A stretch of 64,000 bases of DNA from Clostridioides difficile ATCC 9689 = DSM 1296 (lineage in GTDB: Bacteria; Bacillota; Clostridia; Peptostreptococcales; Peptostreptococcaceae), in the NCBI RefSeq assembly GCF_001077535.1, contig NZ_CP011968.1:2666001-2730000 (forward strand). Reading direction: 5' to 3'. The translations under genes and the position numbers were made by a program. Of the stretch, positions 8,626 through 17,735 are shown in pieces. Every line of letters starts with the position of its first letter. Position 1 is the first letter of the stretch. The notes under the pieces are model-generated. The model made no database searches. It worked only from the letters and a program-made list of their open reading frames with translations, and was not told the origin of the DNA.

Positions 8626-9087
8626 CTACTCCCTTGTTATGTTTAACTTATTTAATATGTGTTCTTCTTTTTCTCTCATTTCTTTTGTATTTTCATCTGT
8701 ATCGTGGTCATAACCTAAAAGATGAAACATACTATGACATATTAAAAAACATACTTCTCTTTCAAAACTATGGTTATACTCTATACTCTGTTCTAAGGCT
8801 CTTTCAAGAGATACTACTATGTCACCTAGGGATTCTTCTTCTAACTCAACATCCTCAAAATCATCACTTAAAAGAGGAAATGATAAAACATCAGTCACTC
8901 TATCAACTCCTCTATATTCTCTATTTAATTCATGAATCTCTTTATTATCTACAAAAGAAAGACTCACTTCATAATTATCATCATATCCTTCATAATCTAA
9001 ACATTCTATGATTATATCCTTTATCTTTTCAATTAACTCCTCACTTACTTCTAATTTATCTTGTCTATCATCTAGTATCAAATCCAT
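8626..9087 (-). CDS. ybeY: Endoribonuclease YbeY
   Basis: A metal-dependent RNase for 16S rRNA 3'-end maturation and ribosome quality control. 153 aa with the signature zinc motif HSMFHLLGYDHD (H-x3-H-x5-H) near residue 118 and the upstream NREYRGVDRVTDVLSFPL segment. Downstream of phoH, the usual phoH-ybeY-dgkA-cdd-era order. Confidence 0.97.
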   Translation of the reverse strand: MDLILDDRQDKLEVSEELIEKIKDIIIECLDYEGYDDNYEVSLSFVDNKEIHELNREYRGVDRVTDVLSFPLLSDDFEDVELEEESLGDIVVSLERALEQSIEYNHSFEREVCFLICHSMFHLLGYDHDTDENTKEMREKEEHILNKLNITRE

Positions 9088-9143
9088 TCACTACACCTAC
9101 TTTTTATTCATTAATAATGCTATATATCTATATTACTACACTT

Positions 9144-10160
9144 TTACTTTCTTTTGAAAGTCTTTTCCTGCATTTTCGCTTTTTTACGTTCTTCTTTTTT
9201 AAATTCTTCTCTTTTGTCGTGCTTCTCATAAGCTCTTATTATTCTCTGTACCAACTCATGTCTTACAACATCTCTATCTGTTAGCATTATAGACCCAATA
9301 CCTGGAACACCTTTAAGAATCTCTGTAGCTTGTATTAGACCACTCTTCTTATTTTGTGGTAAATCTGTTTGAGTTACATCTCCTGTAACTACAGCTTTAG
9401 AGCCAAATCCAAGTCTAGTTAAAAACATTTTCATTTGTTCAGAAGTAGTATTTTGAGCTTCATCCAATATTATAAATGAATTATCAAGTGTTCTACCTCT
9501 CATAAATGCAAGTGGTGCAACCTCAATAGTACCTCTTTCTAAATACTTATTAAATTTATCAGCACCCAACATTTCAAATAAGGCATCATATAGTGGTCTT
9601 AAATATGGGTCAACTTTGTCCTTTAAATCTCCTGGTAAAAAACCTAGACTCTCTCCTGCTTCCACAGCTGGTCTTGTAAGTATAATTCTACTAACTTCAT
9701 CTCTTTTAAAAGCTTTTACTGCCATAGCAACCGCAAGATAAGTCTTTCCTGTTCCAGCAGGTCCAACACCAAAAGTTATATCATTATTTTCTATAAGTTT
9801 TATATATTCTTTTTGACCTAAAGTTTTAGGTTGAACAGCTTTTCCCCTTTGAGTTATGACGATTGTCCCCTCAAGTTCTTTTATTTTTTGTTCACTTCCT
9901 TCAAGCAAAAGAGATAATGAATAAGAAATACTCTGCTTATCTAAATGCTTACCATTTGATACAGTTTGGTGTAATTCATTCATAAGTTTTAATGCAGAAT
10001 CTACATTTTTTTCTTCTCCAATTAAAATTATATTGCCTTCTCTAAGTATTACATCTATATTTAAAGTCTTCTCTATTAATTTTACATTTTCATCAAAGTT
10101 GCCAAATAACTCTCTTTCAAAGTTACCATCTGCTATTGTAAATTTCTTTTGTATTATCAA
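9144..10160 (-). CDS. phoH: PhoH-family ATPase
   Basis: A PhoH-like P-loop protein of the PhoL type found next to YbeY. The N-terminal KH-like part is followed by Walker A GPAGTGKTYLA, VAPLAFMRGRTL, Walker B FIILDEAQN and VTGDVTQTDLP. The start is taken as TTG 10158-10160 (338 aa): AGGAGG lies ten bases before it. A longer frame from 10307 reads through the repetitive 3' end of yqfD and gives an implausible Ile/Lys run, so it is rejected. Probably in an operon with yqfC and yqfD. Confidence 0.93.
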   Translation of the reverse strand: MIIQKKFTIADGNFERELFGNFDENVKLIEKTLNIDVILREGNIILIGEEKNVDSALKLMNELHQTVSNGKHLDKQSISYSLSLLLEGSEQKIKELEGTIVITQRGKAVQPKTLGQKEYIKLIENNDITFGVGPAGTGKTYLAVAMAVKAFKRDEVSRIILTRPAVEAGESLGFLPGDLKDKVDPYLRPLYDALFEMLGADKFNKYLERGTIEVAPLAFMRGRTLDNSFIILDEAQNTTSEQMKMFLTRLGFGSKAVVTGDVTQTDLPQNKKSGLIQATEILKGVPGIGSIMLTDRDVVRHELVQRIIRAYEKHDKREEFKKEERKKAKMQEKTFKRK

Positions 10161-10197
10161 TTGAATTAGTCCTCCTAAGATTTTAAGTTTAATTTTA

Positions 10198-11541
10198 TTA
10201 GTTGTTATTGCTATTATTATTTTGACTATTATTACTATTTTGATTACTATTATTTTCATCAGAATTGTTTTGGTCTTTATTATCCTTATTATCCTCATCA
10301 AACTCATTTCTTATATCATTTAATGGTCTTTTTTCTGGATTGGAAGGAACTTCCTCTTCACCTTCATCTGGTTTACTTTCTTCCTTTATAAACCTTTCTG
10401 CTTCTGACTTACTAAGAGGATAAATTTTAGCAATATTTTCACTAGTTTGAACTGTTATTAAATATTCTAACATATTTTTATTAACCTTAAAGTTATGTTT
10501 TACATCTATTATTCTAGCCGAAGCTGGGATTATGTATTCTAACTCTTTTAAAGCTTTTTCAGATAATTCTTTTTTTAACTCTTCTTTATTCCTTTTTACT
10601 TCAACCTTTTTTGTTTCATAAAAAGTACTCGTTTTTATCTTTATTGGAAAAGTATAGTTTCCTATTGATAGTTTTTTTTCTTTATTTTCAACAACATAAT
10701 CTTTATATTTTATATTTTTTCTCATTGTAAACTCTTTATCATAAAAACTTAGTGTATATATATTTTTCTTTTCTCCAGTTTTTTTATTTACAGTATCTAC
10801 ATAACTTGCCTTTTTTGTGGACTCATAAAAAGTACTTGCCCATACTTCTGGTATTGACTTGGTATTAGCTCCATTTAATAAGACATCTCCCTTTTGGACT
10901 ATGTCTCCAGATTTAATAACTGATTTACCACTTCTAGGGATTACCTTTTCTATTATACCATTTTTTAAAGCAATTACATTACAATAATTTGATTGGTCTG
11001 TAGATTTTAGGGATTCTGCCTTTTTTGTAACAGTAACAAATATATTTGTTCCTTTTACATTGATAGATAAATATGCCACATCATTAAATTTTGACATCAT
11101 ATGGTCTCTAACTTCTTTTCTATCAATACTCTTCTTATAGACTCCTGGTCTTACTCCAACCTTATAAAGCTCATTTCTAAGAGCTTCTTTTTTTATACCT
11201 TCAGGAGATTGTATATATACATCTGTCACAAACTGTGATGTAGACATCAATAAAAATAAAGAAACAAGAGCACAAATCCACATACCTTTGTGCTTATAAA
11301 CTCTTTTGATAATAAAAGGGACCCCAGTTTTTTGCTTTACCTTTATATCAAACTTACTTCCTCTATAAACATTCTTAAATTCTTTTATATCTTGTCTATC
11401 TATATGAAACTCCATTTTAGTATTTTTTATTCTAGTTACATTGTAAACACTTATCCCATTTCTTATAAGATGATTTAAAAATTGTTCGAGTCTTACTCCT
11501 TCCACAACTATAACATAGTATCCCCTTATAAAACTTATCAA
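10198..11541 (-). CDS. yqfD: Sporulation protein YqfD
   Basis: A mother-cell sporulation protein with the structure of the YqfD family: a basic N-terminal domain, one membrane helix (about 88-108, MWICALVSLFLLMSTS), then a large exported part with VIPRSGKSVIKSGDIVQKGD typical of the family. 447 aa, longer than usual because of a low-complexity tail of about 35 residues made of Asn, Asp, Ser and Gln (DENNSNQNSNNSQNNNSNNN). It sits after yqfC, 12 bases away, as in Bacillus. Confidence 0.92.
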   Translation of the reverse strand: MISFIRGYYVIVVEGVRLEQFLNHLIRNGISVYNVTRIKNTKMEFHIDRQDIKEFKNVYRGSKFDIKVKQKTGVPFIIKRVYKHKGMWICALVSLFLLMSTSQFVTDVYIQSPEGIKKEALRNELYKVGVRPGVYKKSIDRKEVRDHMMSKFNDVAYLSINVKGTNIFVTVTKKAESLKSTDQSNYCNVIALKNGIIEKVIPRSGKSVIKSGDIVQKGDVLLNGANTKSIPEVWASTFYESTKKASYVDTVNKKTGEKKNIYTLSFYDKEFTMRKNIKYKDYVVENKEKKLSIGNYTFPIKIKTSTFYETKKVEVKRNKEELKKELSEKALKELEYIIPASARIIDVKHNFKVNKNMLEYLITVQTSENIAKIYPLSKSEAERFIKEESKPDEGEEEVPSNPEKRPLNDIRNEFDEDNKDNKDQNNSDENNSNQNSNNSQNNNSNNN

Positions 11542-11553
11542 GTGTATCTCCTC

Positions 11554-11790
11554 CTAATCAACATACTCAACATTGTAGATAATCCCTTTTATACCTATCT
11601 CACTATCAGTAATATACTTAAGTGAAAGTTTATCCCCAGATATTTTAATTGTTTTAACTTTAGTCTTTATTCTTATTAAATCAACTTCATATTCTAATAT
11701 TGATAGATAATTTTCTATACTAATAAACGTATTACTTGTAACAGTAATAACTGGTTGATTTACTTGTAAATCAGTGGATATTTCTAACAT
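11554..11790 (-). CDS. yqfC: YabP/YqfC family sporulation protein
   Basis: A 78-aa beta-rich protein (MLEISTDLQVNQPVITVTSN... SLKYITDSEIGIKGIIYNVE) of the YabP/YqfC family, made in the mother cell during sporulation. The start at 11790 lies eight bases after AAGGGGG; an in-frame ATG two codons upstream is too close to that site. First gene before yqfD. Confidence 0.9.
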   Translation of the reverse strand: MLEISTDLQVNQPVITVTSNTFISIENYLSILEYEVDLIRIKTKVKTIKISGDKLSLKYITDSEIGIKGIIYNVEYVD

Positions 11791-11916
11791 AAGCATTACC
11801 CCCTTAATTAATTTTATGCTTGAAATAGGTATTTATGCACTTTATTGATGTTGTAACAGATTAGTTTTAAAATTTTTATATAATAAATACCTAATATCTA
11901 ATATATTATTTAAACA

Positions 11917-11966
11917 AGAAAAAGGTAATCATATTGATAAAAAATCAACATGATTACCTTTTTATT
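11917..11966 (-). terminator. Terminator of hpf
   Basis: A strong hairpin with arms AAAAAGGTAATCAT and ATGATTACCTTTTT, extended by TTGAT/ATCAA, around a short A-rich loop. It is nearly symmetric and could act on both strands. It lies 37 bp after hpf. Confidence 0.85.
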
Positions 11967-12002
11967 TTTTCTTATATAAAATCTAAACGTATACAATTTT
12001 TA

Positions 12003-12566
12003 TTAATCTTGTTCTATTAAACCATATCCACCAGCTTTACGCTTATACACTATGTTTATTTCAAAATTATCTTGGTTTCTAAACATATAGAAATTGTGTC
12101 CTACTAGTTCCATTTGAAGTATCGCCTCCTCAGAACTCATAGGTTTTACATTAAATTTCTTTCTTCTTTCTATTACTATATTTTCATCTTCTTCATCATC
12201 ATAATCATAATCATCAAATTCACTGCTATTATCTATAAAGTCAAGATTTTCAAATCTTATGCTCTTATTATTTTGAACTTTGTCTTTAACTTTAGTTTTA
12301 TATTTGACAACTTGTCTACTTAATTTGTCACAAACAATATCAATTGCTGCATATAAGTCATCTTCTACATCTTCTGCTCTTATTATTTGACCGTTAATAG
12401 GAATTATTGTAACCTCCACTTTTTGTCTATCCTTTTTCGCACTTACTGTTACTTTCACTTCTGATTCAGGATCAAGGTATTTTTCTAACCTACTTAATTT
12501 TCCATCTACGTATCCTTTTATTCCGTCAGTTAATTTCATTTGTCTCCCAGATACTATTATTTGCAT
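12003..12566 (-). CDS. hpf: Ribosome hibernation promoting factor, long form
   Basis: Dimerises 70S ribosomes into inactive 100S particles in stationary phase. 187 aa with both parts: an S30AE domain (about 1-100, MQIIVSGRQMKLTDGIKGYV) and a C-terminal dimerisation domain (about 130-187, RRKKFNVKPMSSEEAILQ, then LVGHNFYMFRN). The ATG at 12566 follows GGGAGAGG; a TTG six codons upstream lies before that site and is discarded. A long AT-rich inverted repeat lies upstream. Monocistronic, with its own terminator. Confidence 0.95.
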   Translation of the reverse strand: MQIIVSGRQMKLTDGIKGYVDGKLSRLEKYLDPESEVKVTVSAKKDRQKVEVTIIPINGQIIRAEDVEDDLYAAIDIVCDKLSRQVVKYKTKVKDKVQNNKSIRFENLDFIDNSSEFDDYDYDDEEDENIVIERRKKFNVKPMSSEEAILQMELVGHNFYMFRNQDNFEINIVYKRKAGGYGLIEQD

Positions 12567-12618
12567 AAAAACCTCTCCCTTCAAGCCTTTCCAATTCTAA
12601 TACTTTAATATGTTAATC

Positions 12619-12654
12619 TTTAAATACAATTTTTATAAATTTATTGTATTTAAA
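12619..12654. repeat. Inverted repeat upstream of hpf
   Basis: Perfect 12-bp arms TTTAAATACAAT and ATTGTATTTAAA around a 12-bp AT spacer, about 55-90 bp before the hpf start. It could be an operator or an mRNA leader hairpin. Confidence 0.6.
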
Positions 12655-12758
12655 TTAATATTATTGTATATGAAAATGATTATTTTTAATAGTCTATTTA
12701 TTTTTCGTTTGTTATGATATTATTAAAAGTACAGGGTAATTTACAAAATCTTTACATT

Positions 12759-13256
12759 CTATTTATTAATAAACCATATAAAATAGTTCAAAAATCCTGC
12801 ATAAACAAGCCACATTAAATAAATCAAATTTATGTATCCAGATCTCTTATCTATTTTAGAAAACTTCGAAATCATTATTATAGAAACCAAAATCATTATT
12901 ATTATATCTATCAAAGCTGTAAATCTAAGTCCAAATCCAAAAAATAGTATACTCCAAATAAAGTTTAATACAAGTTGTAATCCATAATAAAAAATTGCAT
13001 CTCTTACTTTAGGTAAGTTGTAACCCTTTCTTAATATTAGGTATGAAGATATACCCATCAATATGTACAATATAGTCCAAACTATAGGAAAGATAAAAGC
13101 TGGTGGTGCAAAGCTTGGCTTTGTGAGTTGTAAATAATAGGTTGAAATATCTGTTCCACTGATAATCATTGTTAAGATGCTACTTAAGTAACCTATTATT
13201 AGTGGTATAAATATGTTTATCAAAAAATTCCTAATCTCTTTTACTGATATAATCAA
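12759..13256 (-). CDS. TspO/MBR family membrane protein
   Basis: A 165-aa, five-helix membrane protein of the TspO (peripheral benzodiazepine receptor) family, which binds tetrapyrroles and other hydrophobic ligands. Family features: LTKPSFAPPAFIFPIVWTIL (about 42-61), LNFIWSILFFGFGLRF and a final LMWLVYAGFLNYFIWFIN. It starts with TTG after AAGGGG. Free-standing gene between hpf and yqeY; the physiological role here is unknown. Confidence 0.9.
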   Translation of the reverse strand: MIISVKEIRNFLINIFIPLIIGYLSSILTMIISGTDISTYYLQLTKPSFAPPAFIFPIVWTILYILMGISSYLILRKGYNLPKVRDAIFYYGLQLVLNFIWSILFFGFGLRFTALIDIIIMILVSIIMISKFSKIDKRSGYINLIYLMWLVYAGFLNYFIWFINK

Positions 13257-13329
13257 ATTTTTCCCCTTCTTTCAAAATTTTCTTTGATTATAGATATGCT
13301 CAAATATGACTCGTTATTCCCAAAAACTA

Positions 13330-13358
13330 TAAAAAGCCTAGAGATTTCTCTCTAGGCT
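13330..13358 (-). terminator. Terminator of rpsU-yqeY
   Basis: A perfect 10-bp stem AGCCTAGAGA / TCTCTAGGCT with a GAAA tetraloop on the minus strand, followed by TTTTT. Confidence 0.92.
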
Positions 13359-13366
13359 ATATCAAT

Positions 13367-13810
13367 CTATTGTAAGTTTTGTTTTACCAACTTATTTATA
13401 AGTTTTCCGTCAGCTCTTCCTTTAACTTTTGGTTGGATAACTGACATTATTTTTCCCATATCCTTCATAGAAGTTGCCCCTACTTCAGATATAGTAGATT
13501 TTACAATTTCTTCTAACTCTTCTTCGCTTAATTGTTGAGGTAGGTACTCTTTTAAAACTTCAATTTCACCTTCTGTTTCTTTTATTAAGTCTTCTCTTCC
13601 AGCTTTTTCAAATTCAACTAATGCATCTCTACGTTGCTTTAATTGTTTTGCTATTACATCGATAATTCCATCTTCATCAAGCTCGACCCTATTATCAACC
13701 TCATACTGCTTTATAGAAGCTCTTATTAAAGTTACTACAGATTTTCTCACTGTATCTTTGTTTTTCATCGAAGATTTCAAATCCTCTTGTAACTTTTGCT
13801 TAAGGGACAT
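13367..13810 (-). CDS. yqeY: GatB/YqeY domain protein
   Basis: 147 aa, related to the tRNA-binding tail of the GatB subunit of Glu/Asp-tRNA amidotransferase. Features: LKSSMKNKDTVRKSVVTLIR at the N-terminus and YLPQQLSEEELEEIVK...MGKIMSVIQPKVKGRADGK. The start is the ATG at 13810 behind AGAGGTGAAGGGG; a GTG three codons upstream lies within that stretch. Follows rpsU in the standard Firmicute arrangement and shares its terminator. The exact function is unsettled. Confidence 0.92.
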   Translation of the reverse strand: MSLKQKLQEDLKSSMKNKDTVRKSVVTLIRASIKQYEVDNRVELDEDGIIDVIAKQLKQRRDALVEFEKAGREDLIKETEGEIEVLKEYLPQQLSEEELEEIVKSTISEVGATSMKDMGKIMSVIQPKVKGRADGKLINKLVKQNLQ

Positions 13811-13839
13811 CCCCTTCACCTCTTTATTCTTATTTACTA

Positions 13840-14019
13840 CTATTTCTTAGCGTTTTTTCTTCTTGCTGCTTCAGCTTTTTTCTTACGCTTAACGCTTGGC
13901 TTATCATAGTGCTCTCTTTTTCTCACTTCTGACATGATGCCAGACATTGCACATTGACGCTTGAATCTTCTTAAAGCGCTGTCTAATGTTTCATTCTCTC
14001 TAACTCTTACTTCTGACAT
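13840..14019 (-). CDS. rpsU: 30S ribosomal protein S21
   Basis: A 59-aa basic protein beginning [20 protein letters not shown] and ending in a Lys/Arg-rich tail ([16 protein letters not shown]), a clear match to bS21, which sits near the anti-Shine-Dalgarno of 16S rRNA. A strong Shine-Dalgarno (GGAGGGAGGG) precedes ATG, and a consensus promoter lies about 90 bp upstream. yqeY follows 29 bp downstream. Confidence 0.98.
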   Translation of the reverse strand: MSEVRVRENETLDSALRRFKRQCAMSGIMSEVRKREHYDKPSVKRKKKAEAARRKNAKK

Positions 14020-14110
14020 TTCTTTTTCCCTCCCTCCAATAGCGCAATTATGCTGGGACTGTAACTATGTTCTTTTTGCATAATATGCATTACAACCTAA
14101 CACTTTGTTT

Positions 14111-14139
14111 ATTATAAACTAAATTTTTACTTTTATCAA
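14111..14139 (-). promoter_or_regulatory. Sigma-A promoter of rpsU-yqeY
   Basis: TTGATA (14134-14139), 17-bp spacer and TATAAT (14111-14116) on the minus strand. The leader of about 85 nt contains short hairpins, including TGCAT/ATGCA around 14080. Confidence 0.85.
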
Positions 14140-14181
14140 GTATTTTTATCAAGAAGGAACTCAATTTTTCAATAATTTAGT

Positions 14182-14532
14182 TTAGTTTTGTCCCGCTTCG
14201 TAATTAGGAAGCTTTTTACCAGCTAAAATATGATAGTGCAAATGTTTAACTTCTTGCCCTCCATCACTTCCACAATTATTTATGACTCTGAATCCAGTTT
14301 GGTCAAAACCTTTCTCTTTAGCTATTTTATTAATAACAACATGAATATGTGACACAATGTCCATCTCTTTATCAGGAATATCAATTAAACTATCATAATG
14401 TTTTTTAGGTACAACTAATATATGATATGGAGCAACTGGGTTCAAGTCATTAAAAGCTAAGACTCTATCATCTTCATAAACTTTAGTTGAAGGTATTTCT
14501 CCGTTCGCTATTTTACAAAAAATACAATCCAT
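14182..14532 (-). CDS. HIT family nucleotide-binding protein (HinT-like)
   Basis: 116-aa histidine-triad phosphoramidase. MDCIFCKIANGEIPSTKVYE at the N-terminus carries the CxxC zinc half-site; the triad HLHYHIL lies near residue 98 (H-x-H-x-H). The ATG at 14532 sits eight bases after AGGAGG. Such proteins hydrolyse AMP-lysine type phosphoramidates and probably aminoacyl-AMP. It follows mtaB by 42 bp. Confidence 0.93.
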   Translation of the reverse strand: MDCIFCKIANGEIPSTKVYEDDRVLAFNDLNPVAPYHILVVPKKHYDSLIDIPDKEMDIVSHIHVVINKIAKEKGFDQTGFRVINNCGSDGGQEVKHLHYHILAGKKLPNYEAGQN

Positions 14533-14574
14533 TCTTTCCACCTCCTATCTTATAAATATTATAATTTCTACATG

Positions 14575-15873
14575 TTATAGCAAAATTCCTTCTACATATT
14601 CATCTTTTACATCATTTATTTTCACTTTTAATATCTGACCTTGTATATTTTTGTCACTTTCAACAACAACTCTTATATAATTTGAAGTTAATCCCTCATA
14701 TTTATTGCCTTCTATATTTTGTTCAAACAAAACATCCAACTCACGGCCGATAAATTTAGTTGCAAATTTATTAAAATTTACTTTACTTAAATTTAAAAGT
14801 TGTTCACTTCTAAAGTGTTTCATTTGAGGGTCAACTTGATTTTCCATAGTTGCAGCTGGAGTTCCTTTTCTTGGTGAATATTTAAAAATATGCATTTGTG
14901 AAAGCTCTATTTCTTTTAAAAACTCGTACGTTTTTTTAAACTCTTCATTTGTCTCTCCAGGAAAACCTACTATTACATCTGTAGTTATTGCCACATCTGG
15001 CATTTTACTTCTCAATCTATCTACAATAGTTTTGTACTCTAAAGTTGTGTATCGTCTATTCATTCTTTTTAGAGTTTCATCACATCCACTTTGAAGTGAT
15101 AAATGGTAATGAGGACAAACTTTATCCATCTTTAAAACTTCATTTACAAATTCATCTGTAAATAAAATTGGTTCAACAGAACTAAGCCTAATTCTTTCTA
15201 TTTTTTCTATCTGGTTTATTTGTTTTATTACATCAAGAAGTTTAATATCCCTATCCTTTAAATCTTTTCCATAAGAGGCAACATGTATTCCTGTTAATAC
15301 AACCTCTTTATAGCCATTATTAGCCAATTTTTTCACTTCATCGACTATACTATCAATATCTCTACTTCTAACGCGTCCTCGGGCATAAGGAATGATACAA
15401 TAAGTACAAAATCTGTCACATCCATCTTGTATTTTCATAAATGCTCTAGTCTTTCCATTAGTTTGGCTGATTTCTATTTCTTCAAAAGCTTTAACTTTCA
15501 TTATGTCGTCAACTGTACTAACTTTCTTACTTGAATTTATCTTTTTAATTTCTTCAACAATCTTTCTTCTATCATTTGTACCCATGACTAAATTTACTTC
15601 TTCTATATCCAAAATTTCTTCCGGAGATACCTGAGAATAACATCCTACAACGGCTATTATTGCATCTGGATTCTTCTTTTTAACTCGTCTTATATATTGA
15701 CGAGATTTTCTATCACTCATATGAGTAACTGTACATGTATTTATAACATAAACATCAGCATACTCTTCACTATTGACTTGTTCATAACCATCTTTCTCAA
15801 ATAGTTCTAGCATAGCTTCTGTTTCATATTGATTAACTTTACACCCAAGTGTATAAAAAGCTACTTTTTTCAA
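14575..15873 (-). CDS. mtaB: tRNA t6A37 methylthiotransferase MtaB
   Basis: Radical-SAM enzyme that converts t6A37 to ms2t6A in tRNAs reading ANN codons. 432 aa: UPF0004 domain (GCKVNQYETEAM, VINTCTVTHMSDRKSRQ with cluster cysteines), radical-SAM core with CDRFCTYC near residue 153, and a C-terminal TRAM domain (VLFEQNIEGNKYEGLTSNYI). Located one base after rsmE, in a prmA-rsmE-mtaB run, a common Firmicute order. Confidence 0.95.
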   Translation of the reverse strand: MKKVAFYTLGCKVNQYETEAMLELFEKDGYEQVNSEEYADVYVINTCTVTHMSDRKSRQYIRRVKKKNPDAIIAVVGCYSQVSPEEILDIEEVNLVMGTNDRRKIVEEIKKINSSKKVSTVDDIMKVKAFEEIEISQTNGKTRAFMKIQDGCDRFCTYCIIPYARGRVRSRDIDSIVDEVKKLANNGYKEVVLTGIHVASYGKDLKDRDIKLLDVIKQINQIEKIERIRLSSVEPILFTDEFVNEVLKMDKVCPHYHLSLQSGCDETLKRMNRRYTTLEYKTIVDRLRSKMPDVAITTDVIVGFPGETNEEFKKTYEFLKEIELSQMHIFKYSPRKGTPAATMENQVDPQMKHFRSEQLLNLSKVNFNKFATKFIGRELDVLFEQNIEGNKYEGLTSNYIRVVVESDKNIQGQILKVKINDVKDEYVEGILL

Positions 15874-15874
15874 T

Positions 15875-16633
15875 TTATTTTTCTCCTCCTAAATCACTTA
15901 GTTCATACAAAGCTATTGTTGATGCTACAACAGAAGCTGTCTCAGTTCTTAATATTCTAGGCCCCAATGATACAACATTACAATTATTTTTTTGTATTTG
16001 TTCTATTTCTTCTTCAGAAAATCCACCTTCTGGACCTATAAAAATTCCAACACTATCTATATTAGAATCACATTTTTTTAGTGCATGTTTTATTGAAACT
16101 GTTCTTTCATTTTCATAAGGGCAAATATTTACATTATTTTTTTTCATATCTTCTAAAGCTTCTTTAAAACTTAAAACACCTCTTAATTTTGGTATCTTAC
16201 CTCTTTTGCTTTGCTTTGCTGCTTCATAAATTATTCTTTCCCAACGTTCAAATTTTTTATCTTCTTTTTTGTCATCAACTTTAACAACACTTCTCTTAGT
16301 TTGAACTAATATTATTTCTTCTACACCCACTTCAGTTAATTTTTGAAGTATCATTTCCATTTTTGGAGCTTTTGGAAGTCCCTGGTATAGCCTTACTTTA
16401 AGTTCTGATTCTCTATTTATATCAACTTTTTCTAAAATCTCTAAATTAACTATACTCTTATCTATATTCATTATCTCACAAATATACTCATTATTATTCT
16501 TGTCACATATTTCAAGTTTCTCACCTAATTTGCATCTTAAAACTTTTGAAATATGTTTTACATCTTCACCTTCTATAGTGCAAGTTTTATCTTGTAGATT
16601 TATATTATTTTTTTCAACAAAAAATCTATCCAT
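15875..16633 (-). CDS. rsmE: 16S rRNA m3U1498 methyltransferase
   Basis: SPOUT-class methyltransferase, 252 aa. The knot signature is clear: FIGPEGGFSEEEIEQIQ and VSLGPRILRTETASV, with LQKLTEVGVEEIILVQTKRS upstream. N-terminal PUA-like part: MDRFFVEKNNI. It modifies U1498 in assembled 30S subunits. Co-transcribed after prmA, with an 18-bp gap. Confidence 0.97.
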   Translation of the reverse strand: MDRFFVEKNNINLQDKTCTIEGEDVKHISKVLRCKLGEKLEICDKNNNEYICEIMNIDKSIVNLEILEKVDINRESELKVRLYQGLPKAPKMEMILQKLTEVGVEEIILVQTKRSVVKVDDKKEDKKFERWERIIYEAAKQSKRGKIPKLRGVLSFKEALEDMKKNNVNICPYENERTVSIKHALKKCDSNIDSVGIFIGPEGGFSEEEIEQIQKNNCNVVSLGPRILRTETASVVASTIALYELSDLGGEK

Positions 16634-16651
16634 TATACGTCACCATATCCC

Positions 16652-17599
16652 TTATTTTTTAAGCTTAGAAACTATTGCTGACCATTCACCTAATTTTTGA
16701 ACTTCAACTATTTCAAATCCATTTTCAATTAAGCTTTCTTTAACTTCTTCTACTTTATCCAAAATTATACCTGAAGATATGAATATAGCATCTTCTTTCA
16801 TAAAGTTTTGAACATCTTTTGCAAGTATCTTTATTATATCAGCTATTATATTTGCAACTATTACATCCGCTTTATCTTTTATTACATCGGTTAAATTACC
16901 ATGCATTACAGATACACTTTTTTCAACTTTATTTTCAAGAACATTTTCTTTTGCAACTTTTACAGCCACTTCATCTAAATCTACAGCTACAACTTCTTTT
17001 GCTCCTAATTTGGCTGCTGCTATTGCAAGGATTCCACTACCACATCCAATATCAAATACTTTAGAATCTTTATTCACATACTTTTCTAATTCTCTAATGC
17101 ACATACTAGTAGTCTCATGTGTCCCTGTACCAAATGCCATTCCAGGGTCAAGCTCTATGATTAAATCCCCCTCTTGCATAGCATAATCTTCCCATGTAGG
17201 TTTTACTACTACCCTTTGTCCCACTTTTGTTGGTTTGTAGTATGCTTTCCATGCATTTGCCCAATCAGCTTCATTTACTTGGTCCAATGATACACTTCCT
17301 TCACCTATATCTATACCAAAATCTTTTAATCCTAAAACTTTTTGCTTTATTATTTCGACAAATTCCATCACATTTTTTTCTTCAGAAACATAAGTTTTTA
17401 TAAGAACATCATCTTCTTCATTCTTTTTAAATACTTCTTCTTCAACATAATCCCAGTCTAGTTCATTTTTCTTTTGGAATAAAAAGTCTTTTGGGTCTTC
17501 TATTACAGCTCCTCCAGCTCCTTGTTCATATAGTATATTCGTTATAGGTTCAACTGCTTCTGTTGTTGTTTTTATAGTTACTTCTATCCAATTATTCAT
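16652..17599 (-). CDS. prmA: Ribosomal protein L11 methyltransferase
   Basis: SAM-dependent enzyme that trimethylates ribosomal protein L11. 315 aa: an N-terminal substrate-binding domain (MNNWIEVTIKTTTEAVEPIT), the linker signature DPGMAFGTGTHETT, and a Rossmann methyltransferase domain with VFDIGCGSGILAIAAAKLGA (motif I) and VANIIADII (motif IV). First of prmA-rsmE-mtaB. Confidence 0.97.
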   Translation of the reverse strand: MNNWIEVTIKTTTEAVEPITNILYEQGAGGAVIEDPKDFLFQKKNELDWDYVEEEVFKKNEEDDVLIKTYVSEEKNVMEFVEIIKQKVLGLKDFGIDIGEGSVSLDQVNEADWANAWKAYYKPTKVGQRVVVKPTWEDYAMQEGDLIIELDPGMAFGTGTHETTSMCIRELEKYVNKDSKVFDIGCGSGILAIAAAKLGAKEVVAVDLDEVAVKVAKENVLENKVEKSVSVMHGNLTDVIKDKADVIVANIIADIIKILAKDVQNFMKEDAIFISSGIILDKVEEVKESLIENGFEIVEVQKLGEWSAIVSKLKK

Positions 17600-17735
17600 A
17601 AGTTTACCTCTCTTCTCTATAGTAATATTCCTGTTTTTCCATAACTTTTATTATATCATAAATATAATATTTTGTTGTTTTATATTATTGGTTTTAAATT
17701 CAAGCTAATAATATCCTTATATAATAGTCAGAATA
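17600..17735. other. AT-rich gap between the CRISPR repeats and prmA
   Basis: Nothing beyond AT-rich sequence is seen. At one further repeat-spacer period (around 17670-17698) the sequence agrees with the repeat at only about 12 of 29 positions, so no fourth repeat is called. Confidence 0.5.

Noticed and set aside
9144..10307. Longer phoH frame starting at 10307
   Set aside because: The extra 49 residues are an Ile/Lys-rich read of the yqfD Asn tail in another frame; AGGAGG before TTG 10160 marks the real start.
17670..17698. A fourth CRISPR repeat one period further from cas3
   Set aside because: Only about 12 of 29 positions match the consensus, close to chance for such AT-rich sequence.
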